Part shown: positions 1 to 6,720 of the stretch, piece after piece
Layout of the letters: every line of letters starts with the position of its first letter
Position numbering within the stretch: the stretch's first letter is position 1
NCBI GenBank assembly: GCA_964528095.1
Contig: CAZGSG010000327.1
Location: 1-6,720, forward strand
Direction of reading: 5' to 3'
Source of the DNA: CAZGSG01 sp964528095
GTDB lineage: Bacteria; Bacteroidota; Bacteroidia; Chitinophagales; Chitinophagaceae
Length of the DNA: 6,720 nt
The notes under the pieces: generated by a model
Told to the model about the DNA's origin: nothing
The model's database searches: none
What the model saw: the letters and a program-made list of their open reading frames with translations, nothing else
Made by a program: the position numbers and the translations under genes

Positions 1-191
1 ACTACGAGCTGCCACGTTCTCCTATAGATTACATTCACCGCATCGGCCGCACCGGCAGGGCAGGGGTTCCGGGCAGGGCTGTATCGCTGATATGTCCTGC
101 AGACCAGCATCATTTTCACATCATCCAGAAAAAGATGGGAAAAAAAGTAGAGATGCTGGAAAGTGAAGATATTAATCTGCAGGGCTTTTAA
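1..191 (+). CDS. DEAD-box ATP-dependent RNA helicase, C-terminal fragment
   Basis: This is the 3' end of a gene that starts left of the window; the frame begins at base 3 and ends with TAA at 189-191, giving 62 residues. The fragment contains YIHRIGRTGRAG (residues 10-21), which is helicase motif VI of the DEAD-box superfamily 2 RNA helicases, whose arginines contact the ATP phosphates at the cleft between the two RecA-like domains. The protein would be a cytoplasmic RNA-unwinding enzyme acting in ribosome assembly or mRNA turnover. Only about 40 residues follow motif VI and they end in an acidic, non-repetitive tail (LESEDINLQGF), so there is no long basic extension and no DbpA-type RNA-binding domain. 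That fits a short RhlE-like enzyme, but the subfamily cannot be settled from this piece. It converges with the minus-strand operon and is probably functionally unrelated to it. Confidence 0.9.
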   Translation, partial: YELPRSPIDYIHRIGRTGRAGVPGRAVSLICPADQHHFHIIQKKMGKKVEMLESEDINLQGF

Positions 192-205
192 TTGTAAAGG
201 TCTTC

Positions 206-280
206 AAACTCCATCCTTCATGAGTTCGGGAATCGTCAGATCCGGTTCAGAGGAAGCTTCACTGAAAGGGGAGTTTTTTT
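206..280 (+). terminator. Possible first terminator of the helicase gene
   Basis: AAACTCC (206-212) pairs perfectly with GGAGTTT (270-276), and just inside it CCTTCA (215-220) pairs with TGAAAGG (263-269) with one bulged A. Seven T residues (274-280) follow or overlap the descending arm. The enclosed loop is long (about 42 nt), so this is a weaker candidate than the hairpin at 301-345. AACTC (207-211) could alternatively pair with GAGTT (222-226), which would break the outer stem. No coding sequence is visible here. Confidence 0.3.
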
Positions 281-300
281 ATTTTGGATAGTGGCTAAAT

Positions 301-345
301 AACAAAAGCCAGCAAAATCAAGCATTTGCTGGCTTTTGTTTTTTT
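301..345. terminator. Strong intrinsic terminator shared by convergent genes
   Basis: A perfect 16-bp inverted repeat, AACAAAAGCCAGCAAA (301-316) and TTTGCTGGCTTTTGTT (325-340), encloses an 8-nt loop. On the plus strand it runs into T residues at 339-345, making a classic Rho-independent terminator 110 bp after the helicase stop. Read on the minus strand the same stem ends in TTTTGTTATTT, about 27 bp after the lipoprotein stop, so it can also end the operon transcript. The AAAA/TTTT outer arms on both sides are the usual design of a bidirectional terminator between convergent genes. Confidence 0.85.
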
Positions 346-371
346 AAGCAGGTATTAATAGTATGTATTTA

Positions 372-1811
372 CTACCATGCACCACTACCATACGCAATTG
401 TAATATCTCCATTGCTTCCATCAACAATAAAATAAAGGAGTTTATAACTCAGTGCAAGCGGCCATACGACCATGCTTGGGTTTTTAAGCTTCAAATATTG
501 GATCACATCCAGGGTACGGCTTGTTAAAAGTTCGCCGGTAGATGCATCGGTTACTTCAACTATATAGTTTGGAATATATTCCATCACCAATTCTTCGGCT
601 GGCTCAGGAGTTCCTACAGGAACAACATCCATTGTATTCGTTTCAAAAGCATTGGCATAAACTACGGCACTATTTGCTGAGGGGCTATTAATTTCCACTT
701 CTTCAAGCAACTTTACTTTATGCATTCCTATACCCGCATCTTCTTTGGCAAGATAAACTTTCACTTTAACAGCAGGAATTGTTATCGTGCCTTGCTCCGC
801 TCTCTTGTAACCCATTTTTAAAAACACGTGCGAACGGCTGGTTGGAGCAGGACCATCATATAAATTAGGAATCATATCATCTCCATTCACGATAAAATCA
901 ATTGTCTGCCCTTCCTGAAATGGTCCCGGAATTACCCGCGACAAAGTAGTATCCTTTTCATTGTTGGTTATTTTATAAAGGCGTACCGTGTCTGCAAGAT
1001 TGTTCTTCAAAACATAGTTATCGTAATTGCCCGACATCCAGTCGTTCTTGTAAGTATAATGCCATTGAGTGCCACTTGCACTGCCATAAACGATCCGTAC
1101 GTTCAGGGTTGTGTATTGATTGGCTATTACATCATTCCAGCTCAGCATCGGAGAGCCTACCGGCTTAGCCAGCATCAATGTTTCATTTTCAGAAATGGTA
1201 TAGTTTTCAACAATGGTCTCCGGCTTTTGGATACTGGTGTCGAACTTCCCTTCGTACCTGTTCAGATTATTTCCCTGAGCCTGGTAAAAACGAAACGTAC
1301 CAGTCCTTTTATCTTTAGGGATATAGTTCGTACCGAACATATCGATCAATTCACCATTGAAAGTGGCTTTAGGAGCAAAAAACTTGCTCCAGTCCGTCAA
1401 TTGCTGAAATGTGAAAGTTGTATAACGGTTTTCATCTTCGGGGTTGCTGATCAAACGCAACTCATCGCCAAGCGCCTGGCGAAAGCGCAACTCAGTACCC
1501 GCTTTGATCGTAACATTAAATACGAAGGGCTTTTGCCGCACTCCCAGATAGATCGGGGTGATCTCCAATGGCCCGGTTACAGAACCATCTGCATTCAGCA
1601 TAGATTTTGGAATGCCGGGTCTGTCTGGATTTGCAGGACTGTATCTGACTACTTCATATGTCAATTCGCCAAATTTTGCTTCATAGTCATAATTAGGTGA
1701 TGCAAAATCGACTGTAATCACAAACTGGATAAAATCTTTGTCATACAGTCCTTTATAATCTTTTGTACAGCCGGCAATCACCAGCAGAAATATATATACA
1801 AGATTTTTCAT
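372..1811 (-). CDS. Outer-membrane lipoprotein of unknown family, receptor partner
   Basis: This 479-residue protein has a short lipoprotein signal peptide: K2, hydrophobic residues 4-12, then lipobox IAGC with Cys15, which is the only cysteine in the protein. The mature part looks beta-rich and soluble, with alternating hydrophobic/polar stretches (for example residues 95-102, 234-242, 303-309, 341-354, 415-421) and many aromatic residues, and it ends in YGSGAW. I see no SusD/RagB-like helical pattern and cannot assign a family; DUF4843 or DUF1735-type surface lipoproteins are possible relatives but unproven. Immediately after Cys15 comes TKDYKG, which does not match a clear surface-export signal, so whether it faces outward is open. 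The ATG at 1811-1809 lies 20 bp after the receptor stop, so the two are co-transcribed; upstream sequence is A-rich with only a weak AGAG. Inferred role: ligand capture or lid for the adjacent TonB-dependent receptor. The gene is intact and followed by the terminator at 301-345. Confidence 0.85.
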   Translation of the reverse strand: MKNLVYIFLLVIAGCTKDYKGLYDKDFIQFVITVDFASPNYDYEAKFGELTYEVVRYSPANPDRPGIPKSMLNADGSVTGPLEITPIYLGVRQKPFVFNVTIKAGTELRFRQALGDELRLISNPEDENRYTTFTFQQLTDWSKFFAPKATFNGELIDMFGTNYIPKDKRTGTFRFYQAQGNNLNRYEGKFDTSIQKPETIVENYTISENETLMLAKPVGSPMLSWNDVIANQYTTLNVRIVYGSASGTQWHYTYKNDWMSGNYDNYVLKNNLADTVRLYKITNNEKDTTLSRVIPGPFQEGQTIDFIVNGDDMIPNLYDGPAPTSRSHVFLKMGYKRAEQGTITIPAVKVKVYLAKEDAGIGMHKVKLLEEVEINSPSANSAVVYANAFETNTMDVVPVGTPEPAEELVMEYIPNYIVEVTDASTGELLTSRTLDVIQYLKLKNPSMVVWPLALSYKLLYFIVDGSNGDITIAYGSGAW

Positions 1812-1831
1812 CTTACTCTGTTTTGAACCTT

Positions 1832-4800
1832 TTAAAAATTATAACTTATAGACATCGAATAAGTAGATCCCCTTTCATATTTACGGTTTACCCAGTCCTT
1901 GCCCTTGTTATAGTTCATATCATCAGTATAGGGTTTATAATAATCCTGCTCATCGTTCAGCCAACCTTTAATAGCATGTTTATAACCCATATTTCTATAA
2001 ATAATAATGGGCTGCGCCAGCAGATCGCTCACATTGACTTTGATCTGCATCCTGTTTTTTAGAAAACGGGCGCTCACCTGAAGGTCTGCTACATGCCTTG
2101 GTGCCAGGTATTCGTCTTCGAACTCAGTAACAGAAGCCCTGGTAAGTTTGCGGCCGGTAGTTCCATAATTGACTGATGCACCAAAACGGGCACCTTCCCA
2201 GCTAAGCGCTGCATTGATGGAATATGGAACAAGATCCTGCAAAGGCCGGTTACGTACGGAATCTTTGCCGTAACTTTTTTCCTGCTGATATTCCACATTC
2301 ATTTTCATATACATGGCATTACCTGAAACATAGATGTTCTTAAGCCATGAAGTACCTGCATGGATAAAACCGAGCGACTTGCGGAAGTTCAGCTCAAGTC
2401 CTTTTCCGATAGCAGATTTAAGGTTCATTGGCCTGGCAACCAGTCGGCCTGCGTGCATGGCAACATTCAACTCTATTGGGTCTGTGAATTTCTTTACAAA
2501 GCCGGTTATACTTATGATTTCGTCGGGTGAGGGATACCATTCAAGCCGTAGGTCGTAGTTCTTAATATAAGTATTGCGAAGGGAGTCGGTACCATAGGTT
2601 TTCATATTCTGCGCAATGTCGAAGTAAGTAGTGGAAGAGAGCTCCCGGAAATCGAAGCGGGAAATTGTTTTGGAGTAACTACCGCGCAAATTGATCTTAC
2701 TGGTCAGGTTATAAATCGCACTGACCGATGGGTACCAATTAATTTCATTGTCTGTGCGTGCAGAATCAATAAACCTGCTGTTACCTATATCCAGTTGCAC
2801 ACCGTCTGTGAAAAAGTGAGAATCCTCACGGCGTATACCTCCGGAAATATGTAACTTATTAAAGAAGCTGAAATCGCCCTGAATAAAAACAGATCTTATA
2901 TCCAGTGATCCATTATAATAATCCTCCACTGCATCCGGCAACTGTACGCTCATATATCCCATATAATAATAAGTGGAATCCAGGAATTTTTCCGGGGATA
3001 AAAAATCTTCCAGCGAATTGCTTCCTCCAGCTTCCGGTTTGGTAAAACCTACATTTAATACACTCTGTGTATAATGAGCATTGCGGAAACTGCTTTGATA
3101 ACCTGCTTTGATCTTCTGCAGATTACCCAGTACCTTGAATGGCATTTCAACATCTGCACCAAAATTCTTTTTCTTTTCGTTTAGCTTGCCTCTGAAGATA
3201 TGCGAAAAGCCGCCATCGGTAACTCCCAGGTAACCCCATTGTACAAGCGGATTATATCCTTTATCATCCTGTCCATTAATAACTGTACCCCGGATATTAC
3301 GCTCATCCATCTGCACCCGGCTCAAATCATTATAGTCGCCATACCAGGCAAGCGTAAGCCGGTCATTCAACATCTTATGAGAACCTTCCAGGCGGGTTTG
3401 AAACACCTGTGTACGGCGCGGGTCATTAAAAAAAGTAATGGTTTTAGCCTCCGACTCTTTCCTCATCTGCTGATAATAACTGGCATTTACAAAACGATTA
3501 TTGTACATGTTTTTCCAACTGATCTTATTACCACCATTTTGCCAGCCTATATTAGCCAGTACACCTGTACCTGTTATAAAATTGAATCTTTTGGAGGCAT
3601 AGAGCTTGGTGAAATTTTCGTCGTTGTTGTATTGCTCATTTTCGGGATCCAGGTCGGCGTCCGAACCATAATCTTCCGTAGTTTCTTCGTGGCGGTAATT
3701 AACACCGGCAACGATACCGAAATGGTTTTTCTTTATGGCAAAAGGAAGACCTGTGCTGATTGAATAACTTTGAGTGGGGGCACCAGTATATCTGTAAAGA
3801 TTCCAGGTATTAGGTACTTTAGCATTCATTGCATTAGCTGCTCCCTGGTTCTTGAAGTTCTTTGGAAGTGTATTATAACTGTCGCCTGCAGTTATCTGGC
3901 TATACCAACGCGGATTCCAGTCCCTTCCGAACCAATACCTTTCTTTGGCATTGCCCAGTTGATAATCGGAATTGAATCGTTTCCCGCCCCAGAAATCTTT
4001 GCCGGTACTGTTGGTATTAAAACCTGTACCCAGGCTCAGCGTCAGAAACCTTTTATTGGGAATAGAAAGTGTGTTCACACTAACCGATCCTCCGGCAAAT
4101 TCTGCCGACATTTCCGGAACGAAGGTTTTTGCCACTACTATATTATCGACCAGGGCAGTCGGGATCACATCAAAAGAAAAATTCTTACGGTTAGGCTCGG
4201 TGGAAGGCATTTCTGCTCCATTGAGCTTTACATTATTATAGCGTTCGCTGAGCCCGCGGATGGTTACAAATTTCCCTTCGCTGATCGTTACACCCGCCAT
4301 GCGGCGTAATGACTGGGCTACGTTATTATCTGCGGTACGGCCGATCTGCGCAGCCGATATGCCATCGGTCATGGATATGCTGGCTTTTTGCTGGGCATAT
4401 AAAGCGGCGATACCTTCTTTTTTAGCGGAAGTTTTTATTACCACTGCTTCCAGTTGCCCTTTTTCGCGTTTAAGGGTTACGTTTAGTTCGAACACATCGT
4501 TATTTCTAACTTCTATATTGTTAACCTCTTTAGCACCATAGCCTACATAGCTAATATTGGCGGTATAATTTCCTCCAGGTAAGGAGAACGTAAACGCACC
4601 GTTATCATCGGTTGTTTTTCCTGTATTGCCGATCATGATTGTTGCACCGGTAACGGGAAGCCCATTTTCTTCATCTATGATCTTACCGGATACTTTGCCT
4701 GAAATGATTGGTGTTTGAGGAGCGGGTAAAACTGCAATGGAGATAGAATTTCCTTCTGCACGCCAGGTAATAAACCCGGCCTTCCGCAGGTAATTTAATA

Positions 4801-5059
4801 CCTGTTCGCAGGTAGAGCCAGCTATGTCCGGCTTTTTATCCACTTGCCTTGTTTGAAGAGCTTCAAAATCATACAGGAATTTAAAGTCTTTCCATTTCTT
4901 TTCCACCTCCCGGATAATGGTTCCCAGATTACCTTTTGCTGGGTTAACCTGCGCATGGCTTTGCAGGCCAATAGCGAAAATGACGCAACAGATAATAGCA
5001 GCAAGAGCCCGTTGCCGGCCCTGCTGTTTAGCTGAATGTTGCGTTTGTTTTTTGTACAT
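1832..5059 (-). CDS. TonB-dependent outer-membrane receptor with STN signalling domain
   Basis: This is a TonB-dependent receptor of 1075 residues from the ATG at 5059-5057. I chose that start because it gives a normal signal peptide (basic residues 3-17, hydrophobic ALAAIICCVIFAIG, cleavage after SHAQ near residue 37); the frame is open up to a GTG at 5116, but that adds 19 residues before the signal and overlaps a hairpin. Domains in order: STN (about 42-111), which in this class talks to a FecR protein; a carboxypeptidase-regulatory-like beta domain (about 121-197, with TGATI and SYVGYG); a TonB-box-like QLEAVVIKT (202-210); plug (about 227-331) with VTIRGLSERYNNVKLNG and STEPNRKNFSFD; then a beta-barrel ending SISYNF, with a terminal aromatic residue as expected for barrel insertion. 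It lacks SusC-type plug motifs. Role: energised import of an unknown ligand plus transmembrane signalling. It lies between the anti-sigma gene and the lipoprotein gene on the same strand. Confidence 0.93.
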   Translation of the reverse strand: MYKKQTQHSAKQQGRQRALAAIICCVIFAIGLQSHAQVNPAKGNLGTIIREVEKKWKDFKFLYDFEALQTRQVDKKPDIAGSTCEQVLNYLRKAGFITWRAEGNSISIAVLPAPQTPIISGKVSGKIIDEENGLPVTGATIMIGNTGKTTDDNGAFTFSLPGGNYTANISYVGYGAKEVNNIEVRNNDVFELNVTLKREKGQLEAVVIKTSAKKEGIAALYAQQKASISMTDGISAAQIGRTADNNVAQSLRRMAGVTISEGKFVTIRGLSERYNNVKLNGAEMPSTEPNRKNFSFDVIPTALVDNIVVAKTFVPEMSAEFAGGSVSVNTLSIPNKRFLTLSLGTGFNTNSTGKDFWGGKRFNSDYQLGNAKERYWFGRDWNPRWYSQITAGDSYNTLPKNFKNQGAANAMNAKVPNTWNLYRYTGAPTQSYSISTGLPFAIKKNHFGIVAGVNYRHEETTEDYGSDADLDPENEQYNNDENFTKLYASKRFNFITGTGVLANIGWQNGGNKISWKNMYNNRFVNASYYQQMRKESEAKTITFFNDPRRTQVFQTRLEGSHKMLNDRLTLAWYGDYNDLSRVQMDERNIRGTVINGQDDKGYNPLVQWGYLGVTDGGFSHIFRGKLNEKKKNFGADVEMPFKVLGNLQKIKAGYQSSFRNAHYTQSVLNVGFTKPEAGGSNSLEDFLSPEKFLDSTYYYMGYMSVQLPDAVEDYYNGSLDIRSVFIQGDFSFFNKLHISGGIRREDSHFFTDGVQLDIGNSRFIDSARTDNEINWYPSVSAIYNLTSKINLRGSYSKTISRFDFRELSSTTYFDIAQNMKTYGTDSLRNTYIKNYDLRLEWYPSPDEIISITGFVKKFTDPIELNVAMHAGRLVARPMNLKSAIGKGLELNFRKSLGFIHAGTSWLKNIYVSGNAMYMKMNVEYQQEKSYGKDSVRNRPLQDLVPYSINAALSWEGARFGASVNYGTTGRKLTRASVTEFEDEYLAPRHVADLQVSARFLKNRMQIKVNVSDLLAQPIIIYRNMGYKHAIKGWLNDEQDYYKPYTDDMNYNKGKDWVNRKYERGSTYSMSISYNF

Positions 5060-5113
5060 GTTTGGCTGTTGTTTTTTAAGTAGTATTGATAAGAGTGGGC
5101 AAAGCTTTCCCGC

Positions 5114-5133
5114 CACTGCGTTTGAATGCAGTG
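5114..5133 (-). promoter_or_regulatory. Hairpin in the leader of the receptor gene
   Basis: CACTGC (5114-5119) and GCAGTG (5128-5133) form a perfect 6-bp stem with an 8-nt loop. It sits in the 99-bp gap between the anti-sigma stop and the receptor ATG, about 55 bp upstream of that ATG. No T-tract follows on the minus strand, so it is not a standard terminator. It could stabilise the receptor mRNA or be an operator; the function is inferred only. Confidence 0.3.
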
Positions 5134-5158
5134 TTACTTTATTCTTTACATGACAGAT

Positions 5159-6139
5159 TTAATAAATGGTTATACTGTTCTGATTCTTTTTGTGATGTAG
5201 CTGATGTACAAATAGCAGTCTGTCCAAAACACTGGATATATCGCCTTTGAGTAACAAGGTTCCTGAGAACCTTTTTCCAGCAGGGATCTTAATCATGTTT
5301 ATCGGTATACTGTAGTATTCCTGCAAATACCGGATGATTTCTTCCAGTGGTTCTTCTTTACAAACAATTTCCTTTGTCATCCATGCAATAGCATATGCGG
5401 AAGCCGGTGCAATCTTTAATTGACCGGATAATGCATCATAAGTTGCATCTTCTCCGGGATGTATCAAATGGGTAGTGGTTGCATTGGTATTTAGAGATAC
5501 CTTCCCGGTAAACAATGTAACGGTGGTGTGTGCAAGTGCCGTATCTGTTTTAATAACGAAGGTTGTTCCCAGAACAGTCGTTGTAAGGCCACCGGCAGTA
5601 ATAGTAAAGGGATGCGTTTTATTTTGTGCTACATCGAAATAGGCTTCGCCATCAAAGCTGATGTTCCTTTGTTCGTTAAAGGTTGATGTATCAAGTTGAA
5701 TGGAGGCATTCTTGTTTAACCATATACCAGTGCCATCGATTAGCCTGACATGAAGAATTTCGCTGGCATTATTAACGATCTGCTTTTGAGCAGATGTGAT
5801 AAATCCATTTTTCTGAAATTTCTTCGTTGTGTAATAAGCGCCAGCCGTTACTATTATGAGAGGTATAACAGTGGCTGCTATGCGCAAAATCCATTTTCTG
5901 TTAAGGCTACGGACCCGGGGTGCCGGTTCACCCAGCGATAAGCGCCCGATGAGCCGGGCAAATATTCGCTCCGATTGCTCTTTGTTGGGATTAAATTCAG
6001 CTGCACTTCCGGGTTCGTCTTCAGTAAGGTCATATTGAATGAAAAACTTCTGAAGTTGTTCTTCCTCCTGTGAGGTAGAAGTGCCTTTCAGCCACCGGTC
6101 TATTAATCCATGAATAAAATTGTTATGACGCCCGTTCAT
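5159..6139 (-). CDS. FecR-family anti-sigma factor (inner membrane)
   Basis: This 326-residue protein is a FecR-like regulator that would bind the adjacent ECF sigma factor in the cytoplasm and sense the receptor in the periplasm. Residues 1-80 are a charged cytoplasmic part with an N-terminal helix region (FIHGLIDRWLKGTSTSQEEEQL) typical of Bacteroidota FecR proteins. One membrane segment lies at about 83-103 (ILRIAATVIPLIIVTAGAYY), flanked by basic residues. The periplasmic FecR domain covers about 124-218, with VRLIDGTGIWLNKNASI (131-147), FDGEAYFDV (162-170) and HPFTITAG. The C-terminal 65-70 residues match the DUF4974 pattern (EEIIRYLQEYY, then FSGTLLLKGDISSVLDRLLF, ending ITIY), the usual STN-contacting part. 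The ATG at 6139 has no clear Shine-Dalgarno site. It follows the sigma gene by 108 bp and precedes the receptor by 99 bp. Length is normal for the family. Confidence 0.93.
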   Translation of the reverse strand: MNGRHNNFIHGLIDRWLKGTSTSQEEEQLQKFFIQYDLTEDEPGSAAEFNPNKEQSERIFARLIGRLSLGEPAPRVRSLNRKWILRIAATVIPLIIVTAGAYYTTKKFQKNGFITSAQKQIVNNASEILHVRLIDGTGIWLNKNASIQLDTSTFNEQRNISFDGEAYFDVAQNKTHPFTITAGGLTTTVLGTTFVIKTDTALAHTTVTLFTGKVSLNTNATTTHLIHPGEDATYDALSGQLKIAPASAYAIAWMTKEIVCKEEPLEEIIRYLQEYYSIPINMIKIPAGKRFSGTLLLKGDISSVLDRLLFVHQLHHKKNQNSITIY

Positions 6140-6155
6140 TTACAAAGACTATTTA

Positions 6156-6200
6156 CATGCTATACCGTACAGGAGCACCTATCGTACCATGCTAATACCG
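6156..6200. repeat. Imperfect direct repeat upstream of the anti-sigma gene
   Basis: CATGCTATACCG (6156-6167) recurs as CATGCTAATACCG (6188-6200), differing by one inserted A and starting 32 bp apart, about three helical turns. Between the copies lies GTACAGG-AGCA-CCT-ATC-GTAC (6167-6187), which can fold as a small bulged hairpin. A second repeated word, GGAGTTT, occurs nearby at 6200-6206 and 6226-6232. The whole set lies in the 108-bp gap between the sigma and fecR-like genes. It may be a binding site or promoter region for a regulator, but no known motif matches. Confidence 0.45.
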
Positions 6201-6247
6201 GAGTTTACAATTTGGTAACATGAGGGGAGTTTCCACTTACAGGCAAA

Positions 6248-6720
6248 TCATAAAATGCCAATAAACAAGGAAAGAAATTGCCGGGCAGTAAGCTTACGAA
6301 CCTGCTTCATGGCTTTTACCAGCAGGTTCTTAACGGTTTGGTGAGAAATATTGAGTTCTTCGGCTATTTGGTCATGTTTTAATCCATGGAAATAGTTCAT
6401 CTCAAAAATTTGCTTTTGCCTGTCGGGCAAAGTATCGGCGGCGGTTCGCACTATTTTGTCGAACTGAAGGGAAGTATGTGCCTGCTCCAGGCTATTGTCG
6501 GGTATGTTTTCAAAATCAGCGAACGCATGTTCTATTGAAACAATGGTATTTTTTTTCCGGAAATGATCTACGAGTAATGCTTTGGCAATAAAGAATAACA
6601 GCTTTTCTGGGCTATCACGCAAAATAGAAGCCCTTGTTTGATGTTCCCAGAATTTAATGAACGCAGTTTGTGTAATTTCTTCGGATACAAAAATATCCCT
6701 GGATTTTTTTTGGACATACG
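6248..6720 (-). CDS. ECF RNA polymerase sigma factor, 5' end missing
   Basis: The frame is open from the right edge of the window (first full codon at 6718-6716) to TGA at 6250-6248, giving 156 residues; perhaps 20-40 N-terminal residues are outside. Region 2 is seen at residues 1-57, with SEEITQTAFIKFWEH (12-26) and LFFIAKALLVDHFRKK (41-56), the core-binding and -10 recognition part. Region 4 is at about 95-143, with TLPDRQKQIFEMNYFHGL and the helix-turn-helix KHDQIAEELNISHQTVKNLL (114-133) for -35 recognition. The linker between them is short, with no region 3, as in all ECF sigmas. The short hydrophobic tail FLSLFIGIL is common in the Bacteroidetes expansion family (TIGR02985 type). An in-frame TTG at 6622 is not the start because region 2 continues upstream of it. 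It is held inactive, by inference, by the FecR-like protein encoded next to it. Confidence 0.93.
   Translation of the reverse strand, partial: YVQKKSRDIFVSEEITQTAFIKFWEHQTRASILRDSPEKLLFFIAKALLVDHFRKKNTIVSIEHAFADFENIPDNSLEQAHTSLQFDKIVRTAADTLPDRQKQIFEMNYFHGLKHDQIAEELNISHQTVKNLLVKAMKQVRKLTARQFLSLFIGIL

Noticed and set aside
371..391. ACTACCAT repeated twice 13 bp apart
   Set aside because: It lies at the stop and last codons of the lipoprotein and is explained by the YGSGAW ending; it is too short to mean more.
1059..1700. A 213-codon plus-strand open frame opposite the lipoprotein gene
   Set aside because: It lies wholly antisense to an intact lipoprotein gene, shows no recognisable domain and has a composition typical of a reversed coding frame (many Ile, Arg, Cys and His).
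372..1811. Reading the lipoprotein as SusD
   Set aside because: Gene order and length would fit, but the protein looks beta-rich, lacks the helical repeat pattern of SusD, and the neighbouring receptor is not SusC-like.
3200..4309. Plus-strand open frames of 187 and 179 codons opposite the receptor gene
   Set aside because: The minus-strand frame encodes a full receptor with clear plug and barrel features; the antisense translations show no family features and are chance open frames.
5060..5116. An upstream GTG start that would extend the receptor by 19 residues
   Set aside because: The extension puts a second unrelated stretch ahead of a normal signal peptide and overlaps the hairpin at 5114-5133; the ATG at 5059 gives the better signal sequence.
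6141..6152. A Bacteroidota -7 promoter element (TAnnTTTG) on the minus strand just before the anti-sigma ATG
   Set aside because: The sequence reads TAGTCTTTG, with three rather than two bases between TA and TTTG, and it would place the transcript start almost on the ATG.
6620..6622. TTG as start of the sigma factor
   Set aside because: The frame stays open to the window edge and the upstream residues (SEEITQTAFIKFWEH) are conserved sigma region 2, so the gene begins beyond 6720.

Overview
The window looks like chromosomal DNA of a Bacteroidota bacterium, probably of the Chitinophagaceae or a near relative; that placement is an inference from gene style, not from a marker gene. The reasons are a short ECF sigma factor of the Bacteroidetes-expanded type, a FecR-like anti-sigma factor with a DUF4974-like C-terminus, a TonB-dependent receptor carrying both an STN domain and a carboxypeptidase-regulatory-like domain, a lipoprotein gene, and starts preceded by A-rich sequence without strong Shine-Dalgarno sites.

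Layout: positions 1-191 (+) are the last 62 codons of a DEAD-box RNA helicase, unrelated to the rest. Positions 192-371 are a convergent intergenic region with a very strong 16-bp hairpin (301-340) and T-tract that can end transcription from both sides, plus a weaker terminator-like stem at 206-280. From 372 to the right edge, four genes run leftward on the minus strand in the order sigma factor (6248 to beyond 6720, 5' end missing), fecR-like anti-sigma (5159-6139), TonB-dependent receptor (1832-5059) and lipoprotein (372-1811).

The four minus-strand genes form a cell-surface signalling and uptake module. The inferred scheme is that the outer-membrane receptor binds a ligand, its periplasmic STN domain touches the C-terminal domain of the inner-membrane FecR protein, and the sigma factor is released to transcribe the receptor-lipoprotein pair. 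The ligand cannot be read from the sequence. The receptor is not a canonical SusC: its plug has an RGLSERYN / STEPNRKNFSFD type signature like that of the Xanthomonas/Caulobacter-type receptors. The downstream lipoprotein is not recognisably SusD and I cannot place it in a known family, so this receptor-lipoprotein pair is the most interesting part of the window.

The gaps upstream of fecR (108 bp) and of the receptor (99 bp) are long for one tight transcript. They hold an imperfect direct repeat and a small perfect hairpin respectively, which may mark regulatory sites. The receptor and lipoprotein are only 20 bp apart and almost surely co-transcribed.
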